Assembly (NCBI RefSeq): GCF_021117405.1
Contig: NZ_CP088251.1
Coordinates: 1,550,001 to 1,614,000, forward strand
Direction of reading: 5' to 3'
Length of the DNA stretch: 64,000 nucleotides
DNA from: Frateuria edaphi
GTDB taxonomy: Bacteria > Pseudomonadota > Gammaproteobacteria > Xanthomonadales > Rhodanobacteraceae
This document shows positions 29,887-38,319 of the stretch, piece by piece (the first letter of the stretch is position 1; each line of letters begins with the position of its first letter). The notes beneath the pieces are model-generated. The model was given only the letters and a program-made list of their open reading frames with translations, searched no databases and was not told where the DNA came from. The position numbers were made by a program, and so were the translations under genes.

Positions 29887-32631
29887 ATGCCTGCTGCCGT
29901 GCCCAGCTTGTCCTCACTGCCCCGGCGTCTGTTGCCGTTGGCATGGGGACTTGCGGCCGTCATCGGCTTGATTCTGGCCTTTACCTGGGGTGCGTTGCAG
30001 GTCCAGGTTGCTCTCGCCGGGTTCCTCAACGGCGAGAGCATCTGGTCGAAAGCGCAGAAACAGTCGGTCATCGACCTGCGCAACTATGCCGCCAGTGGCA
30101 GTCCGGCGGACCTTGCCGCCTACCGCCGCAACTACGACATCCTGCGCATCGATCGCTGGACGCGCGACGTGGTGGCCACCGGCGACTATGACCGCGCCGC
30201 CGTGGCCGACGCGCTGGTGCGGGTCAACACCATGCAGTCCGCCGTGCCCGGCGTGATCTTCATGCTCGACCATTTCGCCTCCGGGCCCTACATGAAGGAG
30301 GCGCTCGCGGCGTGGCGGTCGGTCGATCGCCAGGTTGCCGAACTGGACACGATCGCCCACGAATTGCAGGCGGCCCACGCGCGCGGCGCGATGGATCCGG
30401 CCAGCATCGCGCGCCAGCAGGCGCGCATCCGCGCGCTGAACGATTACATCGAACCCCGCGCCAAGGTGTTTTCGCAGGAAGTGGCCCACGGTGCGGTGTG
30501 GATGGGCCGGGTGCTGTACTCGACCATCTTCGGGGCCACCTGCCTGGCGACGTTGCTGTGGCTGTGGATGGCCAGGCGCGTGCTGGCCAACATGCGCGGC
30601 ACCGAAGAGCGCTACCGGCTGCTGTTCGATCGGGCACCGGACGCGATCGTCATGGTGGACGAGCAGGGCGGCTGCATCCTGGATGCCAACCACAAGGCGG
30701 CCGAATGGACCGGGCGTGGGCAACAGGAACTCCTGGGCATGCCCTTCGCCGCGCTGTTCGAGCGTGGACAGCCGCACGGGGAGGGCATCACCCAGGGCGC
30801 GTTGCGCGGCGGCGGAGAATCCTCCCGGCCGGTGGAAACCCAGAGCAGCCTGGTGCGCTGGGGCGAACGCCAGGTGCGCCAGGCGATCGTCCGCGACATT
30901 TCCGAACGCATCAGCCTGGAGCAGGAGCGGCGCATTGCCGCCGAGGCGCTGGCCAGCATTGCCGAGGGCGTGATCATCGCCGATGCCGCGCGCCGGGTAC
31001 TCTCGGTCAACGCGGCGCACGTAGCCATTACGGGGCTGTCGCTGCAGGAGATGCTGGGCCGCCGCTTCGACGAAACCCGCCGTCTGCCCGACGACAGTCC
31101 GCTGCCGCCGTCGGTATGGGAAACCCTGGAAGGGGGCGGCAACTGGCTCGGCGAGGTGCACAGCCAGCGTGCCGATGGCAGCGTCTATCCCGAGCTGCTC
31201 AGCATCAGCGTGATCCGCGACATGGACGAACGCGTGCAGCACTACGTCGCGGTGTTCACCAATATCAGCACCACCAAGGCCAACCAGCGCCGGCTGGAGC
31301 ACCTTGCCACCCATGACCCGTTGACCGGGCTGGCCAACCGCGCCGAGTTCGAGCGCCAATGCGCGCTCGCGCTCAACACGGCCGACCGCGAGCACGGCGC
31401 GGTGGCGGTGCTGTTCATCGACCTGGACGCCTTCAAGGTCGTCAACGACAGCTACAGCCACGCCATCGGCGACCGCCTGCTGGTGCACGTGGCCGAGCGC
31501 ATCAGCCGCGACCTGGGCGAACACGACGTCGCCGGGCGCATCGGCGGCGACGAGTTCACCGTGCTGATCGGCAAACTGGTTTCGCGCGAACAGGCCAGCA
31601 CGCTGGCGCAACGGCTGCTGGCCGTGCTGGGCGAACCGATGAAGGTGGGCGAGTACGAAGTGGCGCTGAGCGCCAGTATCGGCATCGCCGGCTATCCGCT
31701 CGACGGCAGCGATCCGGTCACCCTGATCGCCAACGCCGACGCCGCCATGTACGCGGCCAAGACGCAGGAACGCAACACCTACCGTTTCTACTCGCCGATG
31801 ATGCAGGCCGATGCGCGCAAGCGCCTGGCGCTGGCGGCGGAATTGCGCCAGGCGCTGGCGCGTGGCGAGTTCCGGCTGGTCTACCAGCCGAGCGTGGATC
31901 TGCGCAACGGCAAAGTGGTCGCGGTCGAGGCGCTGCTGCGCTGGCGTCATCCGGCACGCGGCGACGTGTCGCCGGCCGAATTCATCCCGATGGCCGAGAA
32001 GCTGGGCCTGATCCGCCACGTCGACGATTGGGTGCTGCAGGCCGTGGCCCGGCAGATGCGCCAATGGGATGCGGAGGGCATGCCGCCGATCCGCGTCGCG
32101 GTGAATATTTCCGCCGGCTCTTATGGTGCGCCGCATTTCGTCGAGGACGTGCGTCGCTGGCTGGTCGCCGAGCAGGTCGCGCCGCAGCGCCTGCTGCTGG
32201 AGATCACCGAGGGCGCGATCCTGCGCCTGGGCGACGAGATGGAGCGCACCATGAACGCGCTGCATGCGTTGGGCGTGGGCGTGGCGATCGACGACTTCGG
32301 TACCGGCTATTCCTCGATGGCCTATCTGAAATTGCCGGCGATCGCCTTCCTCAAGATCGACAAGAGCTTCGTCGACGGATTGCCGGGCAGTTCACACGAC
32401 GCGGCCATCGTCGAGGCGATGCTGGCCCTGTCCAAGCGGCTGGGTCTGTGCGCCATTGCCGAAGGCATCGAGACCGAGGCGCAGCACGAGTTCCTGCTGC
32501 GCGCCGGTTGCACCGAAGGCCAGGGCTACCTCTATGCGCGCGCGCTGGAGGTGCAGGAGATCGAGCGTATGCTGCGCCCCGGCCACCGCCCTGGTTCGGC
32601 CAAGCTGCGGCTCGTGCCCCCCGCGCACTGA
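29887..32631 (+). CDS. Membrane GGDEF-EAL protein with PAS sensors
   Basis: A 914-residue cyclic-di-GMP turnover protein: two transmembrane segments (about residues 13-35 and 208-229) bracket a periplasmic sensor domain, followed by two PAS domains (about 240-350 and 355-465), GGDEF (about 470-630) and EAL (about 645-895). GGDEF is intact (GRIGGDEFTVLIG near 553), but the inhibitory I-site RxxD is missing (GEHD at the expected place). EAL keeps VEALLRWRHP, DDFGTGYSSM, KIDKSFV and EGIETEAQ, so phosphodiesterase activity is likely. Two-way activity cannot be decided from sequence. Confidence 0.95.
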   Translation: MPAAVPSLSSLPRRLLPLAWGLAAVIGLILAFTWGALQVQVALAGFLNGESIWSKAQKQSVIDLRNYAASGSPADLAAYRRNYDILRIDRWTRDVVATGDYDRAAVADALVRVNTMQSAVPGVIFMLDHFASGPYMKEALAAWRSVDRQVAELDTIAHELQAAHARGAMDPASIARQQARIRALNDYIEPRAKVFSQEVAHGAVWMGRVLYSTIFGATCLATLLWLWMARRVLANMRGTEERYRLLFDRAPDAIVMVDEQGGCILDANHKAAEWTGRGQQELLGMPFAALFERGQPHGEGITQGALRGGGESSRPVETQSSLVRWGERQVRQAIVRDISERISLEQERRIAAEALASIAEGVIIADAARRVLSVNAAHVAITGLSLQEMLGRRFDETRRLPDDSPLPPSVWETLEGGGNWLGEVHSQRADGSVYPELLSISVIRDMDERVQHYVAVFTNISTTKANQRRLEHLATHDPLTGLANRAEFERQCALALNTADREHGAVAVLFIDLDAFKVVNDSYSHAIGDRLLVHVAERISRDLGEHDVAGRIGGDEFTVLIGKLVSREQASTLAQRLLAVLGEPMKVGEYEVALSASIGIAGYPLDGSDPVTLIANADAAMYAAKTQERNTYRFYSPMMQADARKRLALAAELRQALARGEFRLVYQPSVDLRNGKVVAVEALLRWRHPARGDVSPAEFIPMAEKLGLIRHVDDWVLQAVARQMRQWDAEGMPPIRVAVNISAGSYGAPHFVEDVRRWLVAEQVAPQRLLLEITEGAILRLGDEMERTMNALHALGVGVAIDDFGTGYSSMAYLKLPAIAFLKIDKSFVDGLPGSSHDAAIVEAMLALSKRLGLCAIAEGIETEAQHEFLLRAGCTEGQGYLYARALEVQEIERMLRPGHRPGSAKLRLVPPAH

Positions 32632-32646
32632 TTGTGCGTTCCCGTA

Positions 32647-32703
32647 GGTGGGCTTCAGCCCACCGGCTCCGATGCACGTAAGAGCGGTGGGCCGAAGCCC
32701 ACC
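32647..32703. repeat. REP-like palindrome pair, family B
   Basis: GGTGGGCTTCAGCCCACC (32647-32664) and GGTGGGCCGAAGCCCACC (32686-32703), the same element as at 3057-3112, between two convergent genes (GGDEF-EAL and msrA). Confidence 0.75.
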
Positions 32704-32747
32704 CTGGGGCATCGGTGAGCGGCGCCATGGCCGCCGGCGATCACCCG

Positions 32748-33446
32748 TCAGCGCAGGCGCACTTGGACCATCTGCTGCTGCGGCCGGTAGAGCGTCGGCA
32801 GCCATTGCTTCAGGTGCGCCACCTTGGGCGCGTCGTTGAAGACGATGTAGGTGTTGTCCGGATGCTGCGCGGCAAAATTCTGGTGGTAGCCCTCGGCCGC
32901 GTAGAACGCTTTCAGCGGCACGACCTGGGTGACGATCGGCGCAGCGAAGGCATGCGCCGCGGTGAGCTGGGCGATGTAGGCATCGGCCACCCGTTGCTGC
33001 TGGGGCGTGGCGTAGAAAACCACCGAGCGGTACTGGTTGCCCACGTCCGGTCCCTGGCGGTCGAGTTGGGTGGGATCGTGCGCGACCGAGAAGAACACCT
33101 TCAGCAGCTGCCCGTAGCTGACCTTGGCCGGGTCGTAGATCACCTTGACCGATTCGGCATGTCCGGTATCGCCGTCGCTGACCTGCTCGTAAGTGGCGGT
33201 GTCGGCGGCCCCGCCGCTGTAACCGGACCAGGCCTCGCGCACGCCGCGAACGTGGTCGAACACCGCCTCGACACCCCAGAAACAGCCGCCTGCAAACACC
33301 GCGATCTGCTCGCCGGGTCGGGACGGTGCGGGATCCAGGCGTGGATCGGGTAGATGAGCGGCATCGGCCGATGCCGAACCGGGAACGCTGCAGCCGGCCA
33401 GCATGGCGCCGGCCAGGGAGATCAGGGCAATCCATCGAGCTGGCAT
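32748..33446 (-). CDS. msrA: Lipoprotein peptide-methionine (S)-S-oxide reductase MsrA
   Basis: Reduces the S-epimer of methionine sulfoxide in proteins. From ATG 33446 (GAGGT upstream) the protein has 232 residues. A signal peptide ends at lipobox Cys19 (LAGC), then a short linker and the MsrA domain with catalytic Cys55 in AVFAGGCFWGVE, GYSGG and the DPTQLDRQGPDVGNQYRSVV block. A lipid anchor would place it in the periplasm, unlike the cytosolic E. coli MsrA. The resolving-Cys region is not evident in the tail. No msrB is adjacent. Confidence 0.92.
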   Translation of the reverse strand: MPARWIALISLAGAMLAGCSVPGSASADAAHLPDPRLDPAPSRPGEQIAVFAGGCFWGVEAVFDHVRGVREAWSGYSGGAADTATYEQVSDGDTGHAESVKVIYDPAKVSYGQLLKVFFSVAHDPTQLDRQGPDVGNQYRSVVFYATPQQQRVADAYIAQLTAAHAFAAPIVTQVVPLKAFYAAEGYHQNFAAQHPDNTYIVFNDAPKVAHLKQWLPTLYRPQQQMVQVRLR

Positions 33447-33596
33447 GGCAACACCTCGCAACGGGTCAGGGGAAGCTACGGATGCATGCCGGGAACGGAT
33501 GCGCGTGGCTTACCGGTTGTTCGCTGGAGGGGGCGCCGTGGTTACAGGTTGTGCCCGTGAAGCGTCGCCCACGAGTGGGCCCCTGCACGGAGGTCC

Positions 33597-33809
33597 TCAG
33601 GACACGTGTATTTCCACGTCGCCCAGGCTCACGGTCTGCCCCGCGTGGATCTTGCAGGTCTTGCGCAGTTCCTGCTGTCCATCTACATGGACCTGACCAC
33701 TGGCCACCAGCATCTTGCCGGCGCCGCCGCTGTCGCATAGCCCCACGAGTTTCAGCAGCTGGTTGAGCTCGACGTGGTCCCGGTCGAGCTGAAAGGTAAG
33801 CGTTTGCAT
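33597..33809 (-). CDS. S4-domain RNA-binding protein (YbcJ-like)
   Basis: A 70-residue stand-alone S4-like RNA-binding protein of the YbcJ type. The S4 signature is read from LNQLLKLVGLCDSGGAGKMLVASGQVHVDG in two blocks, in which GLCDSGGAGKML is the conserved turn. The RNA target is unknown. ATG 33809. It has short gaps on both sides and no obvious operon partner. Confidence 0.85.
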   Translation of the reverse strand: MQTLTFQLDRDHVELNQLLKLVGLCDSGGAGKMLVASGQVHVDGQQELRKTCKIHAGQTVSLGDVEIHVS

Positions 33810-33909
33810 GGATGGCGTGCGACTGGCTGGGGCGGGCAGTGTAATGGGGAGCGCACGCGACGAGGGCGCCGCGATCGCGACGCCCTCGTATGGAGCCAGG
33901 CTCGACGCC

Positions 33910-34296
33910 TCAGTGGTAGTAGCTGCTGATGCGGTTGGTGAACGTGGTATCGGCGAAGTCCGGCCAGTTGTCCTGATCGAAACCCGGTGCGTCCTTCAGG
34001 CGTTCCTTGGGAACATCAAGCACCAGGCAATGGTTCTCGGTGTCCAGGCGCATCGCGTTCCACGGCACCGCGAACAACTTGTTGCCCATGCCCAAGACGC
34101 CGCCGAAGGTCAGCACGGCGTACTGGATGGTGCCGCTGGCGGTGTCGATCATGAGGTCCTTGATCTCGCCCAGATCCTCGCCGGAGGCGTTGCGAACGTT
34201 CTCGCCACTGAGCGTGCTCGAGGCGAGCACGGGGCCGGTGCCCATGCCTGCGCGGGTAGTGTTGGTCGAGTTCATGCCGGTCGATTGAATGGTCAT
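33910..34296 (-). CDS. PRC-barrel domain protein
   Basis: A 128-residue soluble protein with one PRC-barrel (LASSTLSGENVRNASGEDLG, then IKDLMIDTASGTIQYAVLTF), ending in a conserved tail that includes DVPKERLKDAPGF and SYYH. Such small PRC-barrel proteins often appear stress-induced, and their partners are unknown. AGGAGGT lies 6 bases before the ATG at 34296, the strongest ribosome-binding site in this part of the window, suggesting high expression. Confidence 0.85.
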   Translation of the reverse strand: MTIQSTGMNSTNTTRAGMGTGPVLASSTLSGENVRNASGEDLGEIKDLMIDTASGTIQYAVLTFGGVLGMGNKLFAVPWNAMRLDTENHCLVLDVPKERLKDAPGFDQDNWPDFADTTFTNRISSYYH

Positions 34297-34409
34297 GGGG
34301 GACCTCCTGGGCAGTGGGGGAAATCGTCGTCGTTGCGACAGTTTCCAGCCTGCCTCAAGCGCCGTGACGCGAGGGGCAAGCGACTGTAAACATCCTCTCA
34401 GGCCACTCT

Positions 34410-35234
34410 TCAGCGCGCGTCGACACGTGCCTGCAAAGCCATGGCGGCCGCGGGGTTGCGTTCCTTGGCGCTGCTGATGAAGAAGATGAACACTTCCCGC
34501 AGTGCAGCGTCTGGTTGCAACGAACCGGCGTGCGGCAGCTCGGTCAGGTCCTTGCCCTGCGCCCAGCCGCGTGCGTGTTCGGCCCATGTGTCCAGCGCCG
34601 AGGCAGGATAGCCGTCCGGCTCATCGGCGGCGCTGCGCATCAGCCGCGCGTAGACGAAATCGCCGGTGAGGTCGGCGAACGAGGGGTAGCGCGTCGCATC
34701 CGTGAACACGGTGGGCACGCCATGCGCACGGGCGAGCTCGACATAGCGTTCGCAGGCAAAGCTGCGGTGGCGCACCTCCAGCACGTGGCGCAGCGGCCGG
34801 CCGTCGAGTTCGCGGGGCAGCGCGTCGAGGAAGCCGGCGATGTCGTCCTCGTCGAACGGCCGCGAGGGGCCAAGCTGCCAGTTGATCGGCCCGAGGCGAT
34901 CGCCCATTTCCGCGATGCCGCCGTACACGAACGCCTCGATGCCTTTGCCGGCCCCGGCGAGCTTTTTGCTTTCGACCACGTAACGCGGCGCCTTGAGCGC
35001 GAACACGAAGCCTTCGGGCGTCTCAGCCGCCCACTTTGCGTAGGTGGCCGGCTTCTGCGCGCCGTAGAACGTGCCGTTGATCTCGATCGCGCGGAGCTGG
35101 CGGCTGGCGTATTCCAGCTCGCGCCGCTGCACCAGCCCCGCAGGGTAGAAGTTGTTGCGCCAGGGCGCGAAGGTCCAGCCGCCAATGCCGACGCGGATGG
35201 GCCCAGCGGGCGATGCGGTGCGGGACGGTGTCAT
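34410..35234 (-). CDS. DUF72 family protein
   Basis: A 274-residue DUF72 (YecE-like) TIM-barrel protein. The family start VGIGGWTFAPWRNNFYPAGL is followed by the EINGTFYGAQKPATYAKWA block, the FVFALKAPRYV strand, and near the C-terminus YARLMRSA. No catalytic residues are established for this family. AAGGAG precedes the ATG at 35234; the frame is open further upstream without similarity. It is divergent from the PD40 gene. Confidence 0.88.
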   Translation of the reverse strand: MTPSRTASPAGPIRVGIGGWTFAPWRNNFYPAGLVQRRELEYASRQLRAIEINGTFYGAQKPATYAKWAAETPEGFVFALKAPRYVVESKKLAGAGKGIEAFVYGGIAEMGDRLGPINWQLGPSRPFDEDDIAGFLDALPRELDGRPLRHVLEVRHRSFACERYVELARAHGVPTVFTDATRYPSFADLTGDFVYARLMRSAADEPDGYPASALDTWAEHARGWAQGKDLTELPHAGSLQPDAALREVFIFFISSAKERNPAAAMALQARVDAR

Positions 35235-35374
35235 GGGGTGCTCCTTCGGCGGACGCCCATCCTGGCATGCCACCGTGGCCAGGCATGTGAGCGTCGTGAC
35301 TTGCGGCACGCGCAGGTGTTCATGGGCCGGCGTATCTGTGCGGGGCTTCCTCCCCCGCGCTACAAGGATCGAGC

Positions 35375-36409
35375 ATGTCCCGTGTGACCGGTAGTGTGCT
35401 GGCCGCCTTCCTCGTCTGTGGCCTGGTTCCGTTTCCGCTTCGAGCCGCATCGTCGCAGCCACCCGAAATTTTCGCCCCGGGCATCATTTCCGGTCCGGCC
35501 GCCGAAGACTCGGCGGCGTTTGCGCCCGACGGGCAAACCGTTTTCTTCGATCGCATCCGCTGGCCCAACGCCGCGATCCTGGTGTCGCACCGGACCGCGA
35601 CGGGCTGGTCGACGCCCGAGGTCGCACCGTTTTCCGGCCGCTGGCTGGACCACGATCCGGCGATGTCGCCGGACGGCTCGTTCCTGGTCTTCACCTCCAA
35701 CCGTCCCGATCGACCGGGCGGCAAGGCGCTGGATGCAGTGATGGCCAACGGCAAGGTCGCGCCGGGTTCCGGCGGGCATCTGTGGCGGGTCGACCGGAAG
35801 GGCAATGGCTGGGGCGAGCCGGTGCGCTTGCCCGATGCGGTCAACGCCAGCAGCCGGACCTACGCGCCGAGCGTGGTCGCGGACGGCAGCGTGTATTTCC
35901 AGGCGCCGGGCGCGGACGGCGATTTCCGGCTCTATCGGTCGCAGTACCGAGGCGGGAATTACCAGGCCCCGGTGGAGGTGCGGTTGGGTGACGAGGCAGC
36001 GCACAAGCTCGACCCGGCCGTCGCGCCGGACGAATCGTTCATCGTGTTCGACGCCAACTACGCCAACTACGCCGACAAGGATCAGCCCGACCGGCTCCAG
36101 ATCGCCTTCCGCGAAGGCGACCATTGGGGCACGCCGGTCGACCTGGGCAACGAGGTGAACAAGGGCTCGCCCTGGGGTTCGCACCTGGGGCCGGACCACC
36201 GCACGCTGTATTTCTCCAGCACGCGCGGCGTACCCGTGCATTACCCGCGCAGCGAGGCACAGGGCCACCGCGACGTGGCGCGCATGGATGCCTGGGACAA
36301 CGGCCTGGACAACCTCTGGTCGATCTCCCTGGCGCCCTGGATCGAAGCCCATGCCCACGACGTCGAGCGGACGCGGCAGGCTGGCATCGTGCCGGTTTTG
36401 CCGCGATAG
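35375..36409 (+). CDS. Exported PD40 beta-propeller protein
   Basis: A 344-residue exported protein with a signal peptide at about residues 1-25 and repeated PD40/TolB-like beta-propeller strands. Repeats are visible as AAFAPDGQTVFF, PAMSPDGSFLVFTSNR, PSVVADGSVYF, PAVAPDESFIVFDAN and SHLGPDHRTLYFSSTRG, giving at least five blades. It is probably a periplasmic binding or scaffold protein; the ligand is not evident. Gap to the downstream serine-hydrolase gene is 29 bases, so they may be co-transcribed. Confidence 0.82.
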   Translation: MSRVTGSVLAAFLVCGLVPFPLRAASSQPPEIFAPGIISGPAAEDSAAFAPDGQTVFFDRIRWPNAAILVSHRTATGWSTPEVAPFSGRWLDHDPAMSPDGSFLVFTSNRPDRPGGKALDAVMANGKVAPGSGGHLWRVDRKGNGWGEPVRLPDAVNASSRTYAPSVVADGSVYFQAPGADGDFRLYRSQYRGGNYQAPVEVRLGDEAAHKLDPAVAPDESFIVFDANYANYADKDQPDRLQIAFREGDHWGTPVDLGNEVNKGSPWGSHLGPDHRTLYFSSTRGVPVHYPRSEAQGHRDVARMDAWDNGLDNLWSISLAPWIEAHAHDVERTRQAGIVPVLPR

Positions 36410-36438
36410 TGGGGCGTTCTCAAAGCGGAGCCCGTTCG

Positions 36439-38121
36439 ATGACCCAGCCTGTTCTTTCCACCCGCCTGGCGGTCGCCTGCGCCCTGTTGATCGCGACCAC
36501 CGGAGCGCTGGCGCAGACGCCGGCGCAGCGGCCGCTGCCGCCACCGGTGTCCACCGGCGACACCGCGCGACCGATGCTGCCTGCGCAACTGGCCGACTTC
36601 GGTGCCTACGTGGACAGCGCGCGCAAGACCTTCGACGTGCCGGGCATTGCCGTGGCCATCGTCAAGGACGGCCACGTCGTGATGGAGCAGGGCTTTGGCC
36701 TGCGCGAGCTGGGCAAGACCGACAAGGTGGATGCGAACACGCTATTCGCGATCGCCTCCAACACCAAGGCCTTCACCGCCGCCGCGCTGCAGCAGCTGGC
36801 CGAGCAGGGCAAGCTGGACATGGATGACCGGGTGATCGAACACCTTCCGTGGTTCCGCATGTCCGATGCCTACGTCACGCACGAGATGCGCATCCGTGAC
36901 CTGCTGGCGCATCGCAGCGGTCTGTCGCTGGGTGCCGGCGACCTGCTGTACTGGCCGCCGACCAACTACACGACGAAGGACGTCGTCGAGCGCCTGGCCA
37001 AGGTGCCGATCAAGAACGGCTTCCGCGCCGGCTACGCCTACGACAACATCCTGTTCGCGGTGGCCACGCTGGTGATCGAGCAGGCCTCCGGCCAGAGCTA
37101 CGCCGACTACGTGCGCGACCACATTTTCAAGCCGGTCGGCATGGACCAGTCGCTGATCGACAAGACCTACCTCATGTCCGGCATGGACGTGGCCACCGGC
37201 CATGCCAAGGCCGACTTCAAAGATCTGAAGCCCGTGCCGCCGATGGCCTGGCTCAACGACCCGGGCGCCGGCGGCATCTATTCCAGCGTGCACGACCTGG
37301 CCAAGTGGATGAACGTGCAGCTTGCCGGGGGCGAGCTGCCCACGACGGGCGCCGACGGCAAGCCCAAGCGGCTGTTCTCGGAGGACAGCCAGCGCCAGAT
37401 GTGGTCGATGCTCACGCCGATCGAGATCCACAAGGCGCAGGTGCCCGAGCTCGCCTCGCTGACGCCCAACTTCTTCGGTTACGGCGAGAGCTGGTTCCTG
37501 TCCGACTACCAGGGCAGAAAGCTGGTCTGGCACACCGGTGGCTGGCCGGGCATGGTCTCGCGCGTGACGCTGGTGCCTGAGCTCAAGCTGGGCGTGGTGG
37601 TGCTGACCAACGCCGAGTCGGGTGCGGCCTTCAATGCGGTGACCTATCGCGTGCTCGACGCTTACCTCAACGCTGGCAAGAAGACCGACTGGGTAGCCGT
37701 CTACGACAAGGCGGTGAAAAAAGCACAGGCCAAGGCCGACGACAGCATGGCCAAGCACGAGGCCGCGCGCGACAAGGACAGCAAGCCGTCGTTGCCGTTG
37801 GCCGATTACGCCGGCACCTACCGCGATCCGTGGTACGGCGACGTCATCGTCAGTCGCGAGGGCGGCAAGCTGCGCATGCGCTTCAGCCACACGCCGCAGC
37901 TGGTCGGCACGATGACGCCCTGGCAGCACGACACCTTCACCGTGCGCTGGGACGACCGCACGCTCAACGCCGATGCCTTCGTGACCTTCGCGCTGGACGA
38001 GGACGGTCACGTGCGCGAGGCACGCATGGAACCGATCTCGCCGCTGACCGATTTCAGCTTCGACTTCCAGGACTTGCGCCTGGCGCCGGTGGCGAAGGAC
38101 GGCAAGGGATCGGACGATTGA
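36439..38121 (+). CDS. Serine hydrolase (beta-lactamase class C-like) with DUF3471 domain
   Basis: A 560-residue exported protein (signal peptide about residues 1-25). The beta-lactamase/penicillin-binding fold shows the SxxK motif in IASNTKAFTAAAL, the Tyr-x-Asn motif in GYAYDNILFAV and the third motif in VWHTGGWPGM. A DUF3471 beta-barrel follows (about residues 450-560). Such proteins are usually esterases or D-aminopeptidase-like hydrolases rather than antibiotic-resistance enzymes. ATG 36439. It is 29 bases after the PD40 gene. Confidence 0.88.
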   Translation: MTQPVLSTRLAVACALLIATTGALAQTPAQRPLPPPVSTGDTARPMLPAQLADFGAYVDSARKTFDVPGIAVAIVKDGHVVMEQGFGLRELGKTDKVDANTLFAIASNTKAFTAAALQQLAEQGKLDMDDRVIEHLPWFRMSDAYVTHEMRIRDLLAHRSGLSLGAGDLLYWPPTNYTTKDVVERLAKVPIKNGFRAGYAYDNILFAVATLVIEQASGQSYADYVRDHIFKPVGMDQSLIDKTYLMSGMDVATGHAKADFKDLKPVPPMAWLNDPGAGGIYSSVHDLAKWMNVQLAGGELPTTGADGKPKRLFSEDSQRQMWSMLTPIEIHKAQVPELASLTPNFFGYGESWFLSDYQGRKLVWHTGGWPGMVSRVTLVPELKLGVVVLTNAESGAAFNAVTYRVLDAYLNAGKKTDWVAVYDKAVKKAQAKADDSMAKHEAARDKDSKPSLPLADYAGTYRDPWYGDVIVSREGGKLRMRFSHTPQLVGTMTPWQHDTFTVRWDDRTLNADAFVTFALDEDGHVREARMEPISPLTDFSFDFQDLRLAPVAKDGKGSDD

Positions 38122-38174
38122 CCTCCAGGGGCCGGGCAACCGGCCCCTGTCTTTGGTTCACCGCGGACCCGTTT

Positions 38175-38261
38175 TGCAGGAGCGTCCCTCGGGCGCGACC
38201 GCCAAGCCTGGAAGCGCCGTGATGATTTGGCATTCCGGTCGCGACCAAGGGCGCTCCTGCA
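38175..38261. repeat. REP-like inverted pair, family A
   Basis: Left arm GCAGGAGCGTCCCTCGGGCG (from 38176) and right arm GCGACCAAGGGCGCTCCTGC (to 38260) are inverted copies around a 35-base spacer. The same family is at 51016-51077, 60961-61022 and, degenerate, 20447-20472. Confidence 0.7.
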
Positions 38262-38319
38262 AGGGGATCGCGCATTTTCCCGTTAACCTGCGACGGATCG
38301 CCTTTTCGGAGCGCTTGCC

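Noticed and set aside
29914-32265. Minus-strand open frame of about 780 codons
   Set aside because: Antisense to the GGDEF-EAL gene with no recognised domain.
36439-38121. Beta-lactamase resistance gene
   Set aside because: The serine hydrolase has SxxK/YxN/HTGG motifs but also a DUF3471 domain and lacks closeness to AmpC; resistance is not supported.
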